64,000 nt of DNA from Jaapia argillacea MUCL 33604 (Eukaryota > Basidiomycota > Agaricomycetes > Jaapiales > Jaapiaceae): assembly GCA_000697665.1 (NCBI GenBank), contig KL197711.1, positions 196,104 to 260,103 of the forward strand, written 5' to 3'. A program made the position numbers and the translations under genes. Positions 1 through 9,338 of the stretch are shown piece by piece. Position 1 is the stretch's first letter. Each line of letters opens with the position of its first letter. Under the pieces are notes generated by a model, which saw only the letters and a list, made by a program, of their open reading frames with translations, was not told the origin of the DNA and ran no database searches.

Positions 1-429
1 CGACTCGTCATCTATCTTCCACTGTCAACAAGAAAAAACGTGTTTACTGTTCTCTGCATCGCCTTGCCATGCAAGGGTTTTGTCACTTGCCTGAACGTTC
101 CACTGGACATATCTAGTGCCATGGATGACTAGATGGCCTCGATTCGGCCCTTGCGGCAACCTGAGCACCACCCTCGGCAGACTTCTCTTGGCCGCTCTCT
201 AATCAATGCTCTGCAACATTGATCTTCGTGGAAGGGTGGAGGGTACGTTCACTGCTAAGCAGTGGATGGTGTTTTGTAATGTCTTTACACCACTCGCCAC
301 ACCACTACTTCAAACCCCAAACCACATATCGGACCCACTACTCTCTACTTCCACCCCGCACTCGACTGGAACCTCCACATCTCATCTATACACAACTGGC
401 CCATCGAGCACCTCCTATTCTTCGACACC
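1..429. other. Leading intergenic stretch
   Basis: No supported gene. Short open frames overlap the next gene in other phases and have no conserved features. It probably holds the promoter and 5' leader of the PPxY gene that starts at 430. Confidence 0.4.
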
Positions 430-1028
430 ATGGATATGGATATGGTCATTTGCGTCGCCCCGATCCTCGTCGCTCGTAACACCACCAATACTACACCACA
501 AGGCCCCACCAACACTCTCTACGTCGTCTCAGCAGCAGTTGTCTTCACAGGTTCATCTCTCAGTATCTGGAGACCAAAAGTGTGCACTTCCGACTCACCT
601 TCTTATTGTTCGCAGCAATCATGGTGGCATTCATAGCAGCGGCCTTTGGTCACGCCGTGTGTTTTCGTTTAAGAGCCGAGCGACGGAGGCAAGATTGCCC
701 TCTGCGAGTCGTTTGGGTCGTGTTCAAGTTCGACTTTCCGGACATCAGCGCTATCAACGCGGCTCGAACACCGGACGATGGTGCTCATGCTGAGCCTACC
801 ATCCCAACAACTGCTCCTCCACCACTCTATCAACCGGGGGGCTCACCACCTCATTACGATTTTGCTACTCTTCCTCTCCCTCAATATGCGGAGACTGAAA
901 GTATCGCGAGGCCGATGGGTGCTGTTACGCAACCTGTGGTGACTTTGGAGTTGGTTGTAAGGGAAGAGGATGTCGTCGATGTTGGGAGGAGGAGGGAGAG
1001 GGAGGAGCAAGTCGCTCAGATGGTGTAG
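430..1028 (+). CDS. Small single-pass membrane protein with PPxY-type tail (copy 1)
   Basis: Unrecognised by name. The model starts at ATG 430. It has a short Asn/Thr-rich N-terminus (ARNTTNTTPQGPTNT), one hydrophobic segment (VVSAAVVFT joined to AIMVAFIAAAFG), a basic stop-transfer stretch (RLRAERRR) and a proline/tyrosine-rich cytosolic tail with PPPLYQP, PPHYD and LPQYAE. The exons join across a putative 65-bp intron at 551-615; its donor is a weak GTTCAT but the phase fits and the join falls inside the membrane helix. PPxY motifs are known ligands of WW domains, notably Rsp5/Nedd4 ubiquitin ligases, so an adaptor or cargo role at a membrane is possible; that is inference. The gene at 2004-2565 has the same architecture and is a tandem paralogue. 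The exact donor and start are uncertain. Confidence 0.5.
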
Positions 1029-1515
1029 ACCATTCAGACCATCATCGAACAGTTCTTCTCCTCGTTGATTAAGGTTCGTCAATGAGCTCCTTCGATGGCC
1101 GAGGTACTGATCGAAGGCGTGACAGATATTCGTATGATTAATGTTTATCACTCATCTATCAGTCGTCGGGGCTGATTGTTGTATGATACCGCCCTCGGTG
1201 GGTTCGGCTATGACCCGCCCTGGCCTGCCATAGTGTATCATCCATCCATCCTCGTAGTCGCTATCGTTATCGCCGTCCACCATTGTTGTCGTTGTTTTAC
1301 CCCAATTCCGGCGCTCATCATTGCCCTTGTTGTCCACCCATCTCTCTATCCCCGTGCACCTGTTGATGTATAGACTCGCTTGATGTCTTTCATAGTGTTA
1401 GTTGAAGTCCTCCTCCCTATCTCCTTCTGTCCGTTACGACTACCTATCTTTCTTATGTCTCAGTGAATATCTTACGACGTATAGCCCACTTGAATATGCA
1501 TCATGCTTCTGAAAT
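1029..1515. other. Intergenic, nothing recognised
   Basis: Contains 3' flank of the first PPxY gene. Open frames on both strands here are short and have no domain, signal peptide or splice logic that I could support. Confidence 0.4.
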
Positions 1516-1579
1516 ATGGTTGTGCACAAATTCTGGGCGCATTTTGGAGGAAACGGAGGGAATGATGAGCGACTCCGGA

Positions 1580-1801
1580 GTTACACGTGGTCACTGATGA
1601 TCGCGATATTTAATTGGACACACAAGACCCCATCTCTCCTCCTCGCACCTTGGATACTGGCACATTCACCACCTTGTCTCAACATGGGCCATCGTCTTTT
1701 GTCTACTTTTCATTTTATTATTCGCATGGCTATATCTTGTTCGTATCACAAACTCCAGGCGAAAGCGTGTTTACTTGGTCAAATTCACCGCCCCGGCGTC
1801 T
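1580..1801 (+). pseudogene. Probable decayed third copy of the PPxY single-pass family
   Basis: One open frame encodes a convincing transmembrane helix (TWAIVFCLLFILLFAWLYL) followed directly by VRITNSRRKRVYLVKF and a stop. Helix plus basic stretch matches the same part of the genes at 430-1028 and 2004-2565, between which it lies. No in-frame ATG precedes the helix and no PPxY tail follows, so it looks like a remnant. It could instead be an exon of a gene I cannot assemble, or chance. Confidence 0.3.
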
Positions 1802-2003
1802 AAGGTCGCACGTCCAACTACATAGGACAGAGGCTGTAGTGTTGAAAGATTTTCGACGATCACTTCCCCAGCCTCTGTCTTTGTCAAAGGCACATTCCGA
1901 ACTCTTTCAAATTTGGTCGGTGGAAGCTGTGCATCCTCAGCGAATATACTCTGCTTCCTGTTGACCTACTCTCGCGAACTTGACCCTCCAATCACGACAT
2001 CTC

Positions 2004-2565
2004 ATGCATCTCCCAAGCTCACAAAACCTCGTGGCTCTCGCTGAGCGGGATCAGCCCAATTCTGGGAACAATCAGGGTGCCCCGGGTGGCACTGTCATGA
2101 TGAAGATCGTCCTGTTTTGCTGTACGTCGCGCTGCCCTCATAACTCTCGCCGTAACCAACGCGAATCTTTGTCTTTTAGTCTGTGTCATCGGTCTCCTCC
2201 TTGCTGTCATTGCATTCGCGATTTGCCGTCGCTTGAAGCAAGCTGGTCACTTGTCCGATGGAGGTGGGGTCCAAACAACTCGTTTCACTCTTCCAATCTG
2301 GCCGTTCGGAGGCGACAGTCTTCGAAGTCGTCAGAATGCTCAAACCGCCCCCGCACCTCCCTATGACAACGCTCGTCTTCCGGAATATGAGCTTACCTCT
2401 CAACCTCCCAAGTACGAGGAACCTGCGGATGGTCAGGCGCCTGTGACTGTGCAGGCACAGCACTTGCGGGAGGTACCGGGTACGCAGTTGGAGCAGGACG
2501 TTGTTGATGCTGCGAGGCAAGAGCCAGCTGCGCACGGTGGGACGAACTCGTCGGGTGAAAGTTGA
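2004..2565 (+). CDS. Small single-pass membrane protein with PPxY tail (copy 2)
   Basis: Two exons, 2004-2121 and 2180-2565, joined by a 58-bp GTACGT...TTTTAG intron. The start is the first ATG in frame. The product has about 30 polar residues, a single membrane segment (IVLFCFCVIGLLLAVIAFAI) with the intron inside it, a basic CRRLK stop-transfer, then a tail with APPYDNARLPEY and QPPKYEEP, which are PPxY WW-domain ligands. The N-terminal pattern (LVALAERDQPNSGNNQGAPGG) resembles copy 1 (LVARNTTNTTPQGPTNT), so the genes are tandem duplicates. No catalytic domain is present. By analogy with other PPxY membrane proteins it may recruit an Rsp5-type ubiquitin ligase or be sorted by one; that is inference. 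Confidence 0.6.
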
Positions 2566-3216
2566 AGAATTGGTTGTCAGTTATAATGGTTGGTTCGTTC
2601 ATCTCGTGCTCGTCGGATGCTAATACATTGGGTTCCAGATGTGTTATGATTTATTTTTTATGATTTAACGTCGACTGTCCTCGAAGGATGTCCGCCGATC
2701 TCTGGGCCACTCGTTGGCATCCCAGATGATTGTTTTCTTGGTCCTGTCCTGCTTCCATCCTGTCATTGTAGCTCTCATCACACATCACTTTTCTACCCCA
2801 TTGTCTCCACTTCTTGTAACCCTGGTGTAATACACGAAGGGCATTCAGCTCTCGCCATCGGTCGGCACACTTTACTAGAATTTTATAATCTACATCGATG
2901 TATCTATTGTATACGTTTTATCCCTTTGCGCAGGTCTTGCAGAATTAAAAAGTATTGTATCTCTATTTATGAGCCATCCTGTTCCCATACTCAAAATTAT
3001 CTTGCAATGTTGACGTTCGCTCCAGGCAGGAGGAAGTCCCAGCCGCAATTCCCACGACCCTCCGGCACACCTTGTTCCCACAATACCTTGAGCTTGACAC
3101 TCACGACGGTGTGTAAGCACTTTACCTCGAACTTCGACCCTTGCTGGTCAACTAAACGCTCCTTCTACCTACTTGTAACATCACTGGCTTTTTGAACATC
3201 AAGTCCCTTCCGAGCC
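2566..3216. other. Intergenic region, no gene seen
   Basis: Holds the 3' flank of the PPxY gene and the likely promoter of the LEA2-like gene at 3217. Pyrimidine-rich stretches occur near 2740-2830. No supported ORF. Confidence 0.4.
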
Positions 3217-4734
3217 ATGGATTTTGACCGAAAATCAGCGGTTTCCTCGTTCTATGGCGGTCGAAGATCATCTTTCGACGCTCTGAACTCTGAGCTTCCA
3301 GCACCCAGCAGCCATGCAACACCATCACACCGGGCTCGTGTAGACTCATCGTCATCGTTTTTCAACCCTGACGCTGTCGGTGCTGGTCCTGCAGTTTTGC
3401 CACAAGGGGCGGGCTTCGCTGGATACAACCGGATGTCGTATATGGATCCTGGGAGGGTTGAACCTGTGAAAGGAGGTTACGATGAGGAGGAGGCAGAACC
3501 AAGTAATGCGGGAGGAAGAGAAGGACCAGGTTGGGATATCTACGCCGACTTCAATAATGCTGGCCCGAGATATAGTACTGCGTTCCGAAAGGACACAGGG
3601 TGAGCTGCAAATCCTCTCATTTATCACCTCTGAAACCTTCATCTCATAGTCGTTCCGATTCCAGTTACCGTGAAATCGGCCCATCTGCCCCGAGATTCAA
3701 GGATGAAGAACCTGCTGTTGGTCCTAACGGACCTGTCGAAATGGTGACGGTCCCAACTCTAGGACCGGAATGGAAGGCAGACGAGTTGTATCACGCCTCG
3801 AAAATGGATCGAAAGGAGGAGAAATGGCAGAGTAGGAAGCAAAAGTGGAAGGCTTGGAATCGGAATGAGACTGGGCTGTGTGGGTCGTGGTTTACGAGGA
3901 AGTTCACGGCTTGGTTTATGTTTGCGTTCTTAGTGGTGTGCGTATCGTTTCTCTCACTGCATAGTTTCTGCTGCTAACCTTTGCGTTTGATTGCCTGATC
4001 TCCTTCGATAGACTTGCGGTCGTCCTTGCGATCACCCTGCCCCGTGTTCCAGCATTCGCCTTCAACTCATCAACTCCTTTGATCAACGCAACGGGGTCTT
4101 TTGCACAATCTATTCCCTATGAATTCTCCCGTGCACCGGCCAACTTCTCCTTCCCTGCCTTCGCCTCCCTGGAGCTCGAAACTTCGAGTAATTTCGTACC
4201 GATGACCCTTACTCGTCTTGACGGCCAGGCGAGTCATCTGTTCCGCCCTCGTTGGACCATGGTTTCTAATATGCTTGTTTTCGTCTATCATCAGGTATTT
4301 GACCTAAACTCGGGCATGCTGGTCGGCACAGGTTCTATGGGGAAGCTCACCCTGCCCGCGAAGAGTTTCATCCCTGTTCAACTTCCCTTGAACTTCACCT
4401 ATATCGCGAGCAATGACTCTGATCCAACTTGTGAGTTCACCGTCTATACATCCCATCTATCGAATTTTCCTGAATTTGGACTTAATCCGTAGGGGCGAAT
4501 TGGTACAATGCATGCAAGAATACAGGTGCAGTAACGGGCGGTATCCGTCCAGGTAAGCCTTTGGTTATTCTATAGTCTCAATCGCGACACGATTTTGATA
4601 CGCTACTTGTTGCAGGTCTCCAATTCCGCATCGTTCTGCAAATGACTATTTTAGGATTAATCGGACATCCTTCGACGTCGACCCAAGTTACTAATGCACC
4701 ATGTCCGTGGGAATTGCCTATCAACGCCGCATAA
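3217..4734 (+). CDS. Type II membrane protein with LEA2/WHy-like extracytosolic domain
   Basis: Five or six exons. Boundaries: 3217-3599, 3650-3937, 4012-4430, 4493-4552 and 4616-4734; all junctions keep phase. The order is a disordered N-terminus (about 150 residues, Ser/Gly/Pro-rich), a basic juxtamembrane segment (MDRKEEKWQSRKQKWKAW), one membrane helix (FMFAFLVVVLAVVLAITLP), then a domain with LNSGMLVGTGSMGKLTLPA and NFTY that resembles LEA2/WHy-type beta-sandwich domains of conserved fungal membrane proteins. It ends in a Cys-containing tail with WANWYNACKNT. Potential N-glycosylation sites lie after the helix. Bases 4229-4294 (66 bp, stop-free) may be a GC-AG intron: removal joins LDGQ to VFDLNSG, the expected core. 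The molecular function is unknown. Confidence 0.75.
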
Positions 4735-5065
4735 TCTTGGATCTTGTGATTGGACTGGATTGATTTTGTGGCGACGGACAGACATCTGGACATATAGTGT
4801 CCTTCGTTTTATCGTGACTTTCGCTTTTATGTTTAGTCGATTAACTTGCACCTCCCTATCGGACTTCATGCATACCTTCATATTACACCTTATTTGTGTC
4901 AGGATTTCAATGAACAGCATTTTTCGTGATCCGTCTCCGTGCGTGGCCAAGCAGCAGGGGGTCGTGTCTTGGACGACGAATATTTTCGTCCTACCGTGCC
5001 TTACGACCGCTTGGATAGGAATACGAGTGATATAATTGATGGCTACATTACTAGCCTACAACGAT
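4735..5065. other. Convergent 3' intergenic region
   Basis: Lies between the stop of the LEA2-like gene (+) and the stop of the membrane protein gene on the minus strand. It presumably carries both 3'UTRs. Nothing else is seen. Confidence 0.4.
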
Positions 5066-6607
5066 CTATAGATGCGGTATCCGAGTTGTCCAATATACAG
5101 TGTCGTATGCTCCAGGAGGGAGGGATCGTAGCGAAATGATAGCAAGAATTAGTAGTGTAATTCGCGCAAAAACAAGAAAGGGGATCTGTAAAGCAAGCAT
5201 CGGAAAGACAAACAACAAGGGAATGTGCATGAGATAACCTGCTATCATAGTAAATAACCAAGAACCAATCGGGAAAACGGTGATACCAAGAGACGATATG
5301 CGCCACAGCATCTCCTCGCGGTGGGATGGGAATTGGTACGACCACCCAAAGCAATGGATACCTCCGAAGATCGTAGAGACGGCCAGATAAAGGAACAGCT
5401 GTATTTCGGTCTCTAACCTCTTGGTTGGAAATGGTTCCACGGCTGGAGGTCTGAGGCCTGTGAGGGCGCATAACTTGTTGCACCTGTCCCTGTCAGTGAA
5501 GGGTAACTCCACGGGGTGGCTAAATTCGAGGACGGTGGCGTCACAGAAACGGAAAAAAATGATTGCAGGACATAGTGCAACTGCAATTAGCGAATCGGTA
5601 GATCTGGAGGGATCACGACCTAGGAACCTAATATTTTCTTCGTGGAAATCCTTGATGCCAGATACTGCGGCTGCGAATGCGGTACGGAAGGGGGATACTG
5701 CGGCGGAGAATAAGAGAAGCAAGGTGGATACGAAGTCCTTCGCAGGTGCCTCTCGCATGGCACAGTCAGCCTCCGACCGGAGACCACATGCCTCCGATAC
5801 ACCAGTCACCCCACGTGCTCCTTCGGGTTCCCGCTTCCATGTCACGGGAAAGGGACAGCGCACGTTGAGAGGCTTGTTCCACCAGAGAATGTAGGTAACG
5901 ATGTTGAGAAAAGCGAAGGAGGCCGTGGCGAGCTCGAGCTGCGTGATCGGGAGATGTTGAATTCGACGTGCTGTGCATTGAAGCCCAAACCATGTCGTCT
6001 GCGCCGCGACAAGGCCCTTGGATATCATATCCCCTTTACTCTTGTCCTTGATCTCTCGCTCAGAAATCCGGGGAAAGTCAATTTCCCCTTTTTGAGAGAG
6101 CCAGCGAAGCTCCTGGGGATGGAGCGCCTCAAGAGGCTTCTCGCCGTCAAAAAACATGAAACCTCCCATAAGAGCAAAAAATGCATGGGATTGTGTCCAG
6201 CCGTAATCTGCAGACAGCAAGTATAACGGAGCGAATTTCCATTGACGAAATAATTTGTACGAACCCACGCGATATGCCTGAGCCAGTCGACGAGCATCAA
6301 GCCACTGACGAGCCGCCACTATCGTGATCAATTCTGGTGCAATCAGTGCCACCAACATAATATGCGCTCGTCGTAAAGCGATGCGAAACGATGAATCTTC
6401 TGGGTTCGGTATGTTGGGATGAATGGCGATCCAAGTGCACGAAATGATCGTCACTAGACAACTCCAGATGATGTTCCACTCCGTCCTGGTATGAGCAGCA
6501 TCGGCGGCGTAGATGGGAGCTGTGTCCTGGTTGGCGCTGGCGGCGAGGATAGGGGACGCGAGGGTGCCTTGCTTGACGAGGTAAGAGAGGATGAGAATGA
6601 GTAACAT
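5066..6607 (-). CDS. WNIIWSC-family multi-pass membrane protein (copy A)
   Basis: The start is ATG at 6607, which gives a signal-like N-terminus (MLLILILSYLVKQG) matching the paralogue at 9339-10967; an upstream in-frame extension was rejected. Hallmarks are TEWNIIWSCLVTIISCTW, AIHPNIP, HIMLVALIAPELITIVAARQW, YGWTQSHAFFALMGGF and YILWWNKPLNV, with GGIHCFGW near the C-terminus. About seven hydrophobic segments are visible. This expanded agaricomycete membrane family has no assigned function that I know. A stop-free 57-bp interval, 6208-6264 (GTTCGT...CTGCAG on the minus strand), is probably an intron: the paralogue has an intron at the same point, and removal restores the spacing before YGWTQ. 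The protein is about 513 residues unspliced, 494 spliced. Confidence 0.8.
   Translation of the reverse strand: MLLILILSYLVKQGTLASPILAASANQDTAPIYAADAAHTRTEWNIIWSCLVTIISCTWIAIHPNIPNPEDSSFRIALRRAHIMLVALIAPELITIVAARQWLDARRLAQAYRVGSYKLFRQWKFAPLYLLSADYGWTQSHAFFALMGGFMFFDGEKPLEALHPQELRWLSQKGEIDFPRISEREIKDKSKGDMISKGLVAAQTTWFGLQCTARRIQHLPITQLELATASFAFLNIVTYILWWNKPLNVRCPFPVTWKREPEGARGVTGVSEACGLRSEADCAMREAPAKDFVSTLLLLFSAAVSPFRTAFAAAVSGIKDFHEENIRFLGRDPSRSTDSLIAVALCPAIIFFRFCDATVLEFSHPVELPFTDRDRCNKLCALTGLRPPAVEPFPTKRLETEIQLFLYLAVSTIFGGIHCFGWSYQFPSHREEMLWRISSLGITVFPIGSWLFTMIAGYLMHIPLLFVFPMLALQIPFLVFARITLLILAIISLRSLPPGAYDTVYWTTRIPHL
6208..6264 (-). other. Probable stop-free 57-bp intron in membrane gene copy A
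   Basis: On the minus strand the interval begins GTTCGT and ends CTGCAG, is 19 codons long and has no stop. The paralogue carries a 69-bp stop-free interval at the homologous place (10538-10606) with unrelated sequence. Divergent sequence between conserved flanks favours an intron over coding sequence. Confidence 0.65.
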
Positions 6608-7404
6608 TGTAAAGGTGGGGATCTGAGCGGCTCTCGCTCGGTCCTCATAAGTAGTAATACATGCATGCAACGCATCCGGAACACGCTCGCTGGGAGCGGC
6701 GAACACGAGTATAGAGCATCCTCGGAGGTCGGTACTCAGCGTCAATCGATGATGGTTTTAGGGCTTTATCGACTGACCGTCAGTTCGCCAGGCTTTCATA
6801 TTTTCAAGTATCATGCTGCAGCATGGCTGTCGCGTGTGGCTTTCAGAATGTCAGATCAACAATCATCCATGGCCATAGTATGTTGCCGTTGTAAGATAGT
6901 TCCACAGTTCGTGGCCATGCGGCTCTTGTGCCAGTGAGTCGACAGTACTGGCCTGCAAATATCCATCTCCAATTGAACATGAGGACAAAGTTTCACGTAA
7001 GGGAGGCTTGGGCAAGCTACAAGTCAACGGCGCTCCCGTGGCGGGACAAGGCGACATGAGAGAGAGTATCGAGTCGGGAAGCGACAGGGCAAAAGCGTGC
7101 ACCAGCCAACTAGCACAGCCAATCACAAGGAGAGGAAAGCACAGCCACAGATCCAACTTTTGCAGTCCTCCCCCTTGCTCCCCAGTGCCCACATCCCAGT
7201 GAAGGTTTGGATTTTCTTCAGCTCCTCGCCTTGTTCTCGTTTGACATCACTTCCCTGAGGTTTTTAGTGTTCTAGGAAACGATAACTACACAGAAGCACG
7301 CAATCAACTTCAAGGTCGCGACCAGTATCGTACTGCTGGGAACATCGACCGTCATCGAACAGTTATCCGGTACTCTAAACTTCCGACCACTCAACTGACC
7401 TGCC
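6608..7404. other. Divergent promoter region
   Basis: Separates the minus-strand membrane gene from the plus-strand F-box gene, so it should hold both promoters. No supported gene. Open frames at 6665-7202 lack conserved features. Confidence 0.4.
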
Positions 7405-9033
7405 ATGCATCATTGCTTGGAAATATCTGAGATCCTCACTAAGATCTTTGAGAAAGTAGACCTCTCAGAGCTTCCTGCCATTGCAGTGACCTGTCGATCC
7501 TTTCATGACCCCGCTCTTGATATTCTTTGGGCCGTCGTTACCGGCCTTGATGATATGATCACGTTAATGCCTGCCGATGCATGGTCGGAAGAGGTTCTAC
7601 TCGACGGGTCTTCCATCGTTGTGAGCTCGGTTTTGTTCTATCCTTTCCTCAGATTGATCTTCTTGACCACCCCCCGCCTATAGTCATTCGTGAGGCCCTT
7701 ACGCCCGCCTGATTGGACACGGTTCCTGTCATATGCTTCCCGTGTGCGGCATCTCATATTATCTGGATCTCCTTCACTACGGAACAGGGCACGCCGGGAG
7801 ACTTACCAGTCCCTCAGCCTCCACAGACCGATCATCGCGTTGTTTCCGCATCTTAGGGAACTTACTTGGAAATCTTCAGAGGACGAAATTATTTTCGTGG
7901 AGCTCTTCCTATGCCCTTCCCTTGTGAAAGCCAAGGTCGGAGCCCACGGCCGCATAGCTGACGATTTGGTAAATCATGCGCTGCACATGATCGTCCATTT
8001 GGCCCCTCACCTCACATCCTTGGACATTGCGGAATTGCAGACCTCTTCCCCTACGTCTCTAACCATCTCCGCCCTCTCTCGATCTCTTACGCTCCGTAAT
8101 CTTCGATTATGGCTCCCATCCCCGCTTGATTTCGCTAATATCTCGTCCCTGACTTGCCTGGAGGATTTGGATGTCACGATTTTCATCCCAAAAGATGATC
8201 GTCGTGATCAGTGGACAATAACAAGAAACGCAGACCTCGATACTGCTTTTCCAGCCCTCCGCCGCCTCGCTATGACCATCGCAGATCTGGCGGTCGCTTC
8301 GGAAGTTACTCTAGCTATGCAGCCCCATCGGTTGGAGTCCATCCGAACAAGGCTCTCCAATGCCCCAAGTGCTGCTATTTTGGCACGGTTTATTGAGGTT
8401 CTCTCGACATGCTGCTCGCCAGCATTCCTCAGGTCGGTCATCATCTTCACGTACACCAATGCAGGCCCGCGTACTGCCGAAGAGATGGCGAATGGCTTTA
8501 TTGTCCCGCCATCCGTCTTCGTCCCACTCTTATCCTTCTCTCGCATGGTGCAGATGGAGGTCAGGACCCCTTTATCTTTCGCCCTTGAAAACAGCGCCCT
8601 GCAAGCTATAGCGGTGGCGTGGCCAGCCCTTAAGCGTCTTCACCTCGGCACTTCCGGTTCACCAACGATATCGAAGGTGACTCTGGAAGGGATCGTTCCA
8701 TTTGCAGTTCACTGTCCCAACCTCAGCTATCTGGGAATCGTCCTGGGGCATGCTGGCCATGCGGAGTCATCAGAAGTTGTGTCAGGCCGGAAACTAGATG
8801 TCATGGATTTCGGCCGGTCACCCATTTCTGATGCTCCATCCGTCGCTGCATTCCTTTCCTCACTCTTCGACGACATCACCGAATGGCCACACATTGATCG
8901 GGCCAGGTCCTTGTTCGACCGTGAGGAGGGCTGGGAACAAGCGAGGACTCTCTTCCCACTGTTTGCGAAGGTTCGGAAGGATGAGAGAACACACTGGGAA
9001 AAGATGTATTCTGAAGCAGGTGCAAGGAAATGA
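7405..9033 (+). CDS. F-box protein with N-terminal F-box
   Basis: Two exons: 7405-7620 and 7684-9033, around a 63-bp GTGAGC...TATAG intron. The F-box occupies residues 1-45 (MHHCLEISEILTKIFEKV, then CRSFHDPALDILW). The join gives SSIVSFVRPLRPPDW, the conserved segment also found after the F-box in the genes at 32355-34016 and 34469-36127. The rest, about 450 residues, is rich in leucine with loose LRR-like periodicity (LTSLDIAELQ, LRNLRLWLPS, LKRLHLG). F-box proteins generally bind Skp1 in SCF ubiquitin ligases and present substrates through the C-terminal part. The substrate is unknown. The agaricomycete family is large, and this copy is intact. Confidence 0.82.
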
Positions 9034-9338
9034 GTGTGTTTCCCAGCTTTCGTGGTAAGATCGGATGTTCACATTGGCGCCACGACACTTACGAGGTGGA
9101 ACATCCAGCTCGTGAGTATTGTGGTTCAGTTTCACCCATGCTGGCCGGAGGGAGGAGCGGGATATCAGGAGTGGAAGGTCCAAGGATGTGGGATAGTTGC
9201 AATTCCTCGCGGTTGATATACAGGCCTATGTCGCCGATCTCTGCCGCCCTATCCATCGAACTGCTAGGATTCAAGTTGTACATGCATTTCGCCAAGAAAC
9301 CTTAGGCACTGGATTCATCTCGTAGATAGGGCTCTGTA
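9034..9338. other. Convergent 3' intergenic region
   Basis: Short gap between the F-box stop and the minus-strand membrane gene stop. Nothing recognised. Confidence 0.4.

Noticed and set aside
6608-6745. 46-residue N-terminal extension of membrane gene copy A
   Set aside because: The extension lacks family similarity; starting at 6607 gives a hydrophobic N-terminus like copy B.
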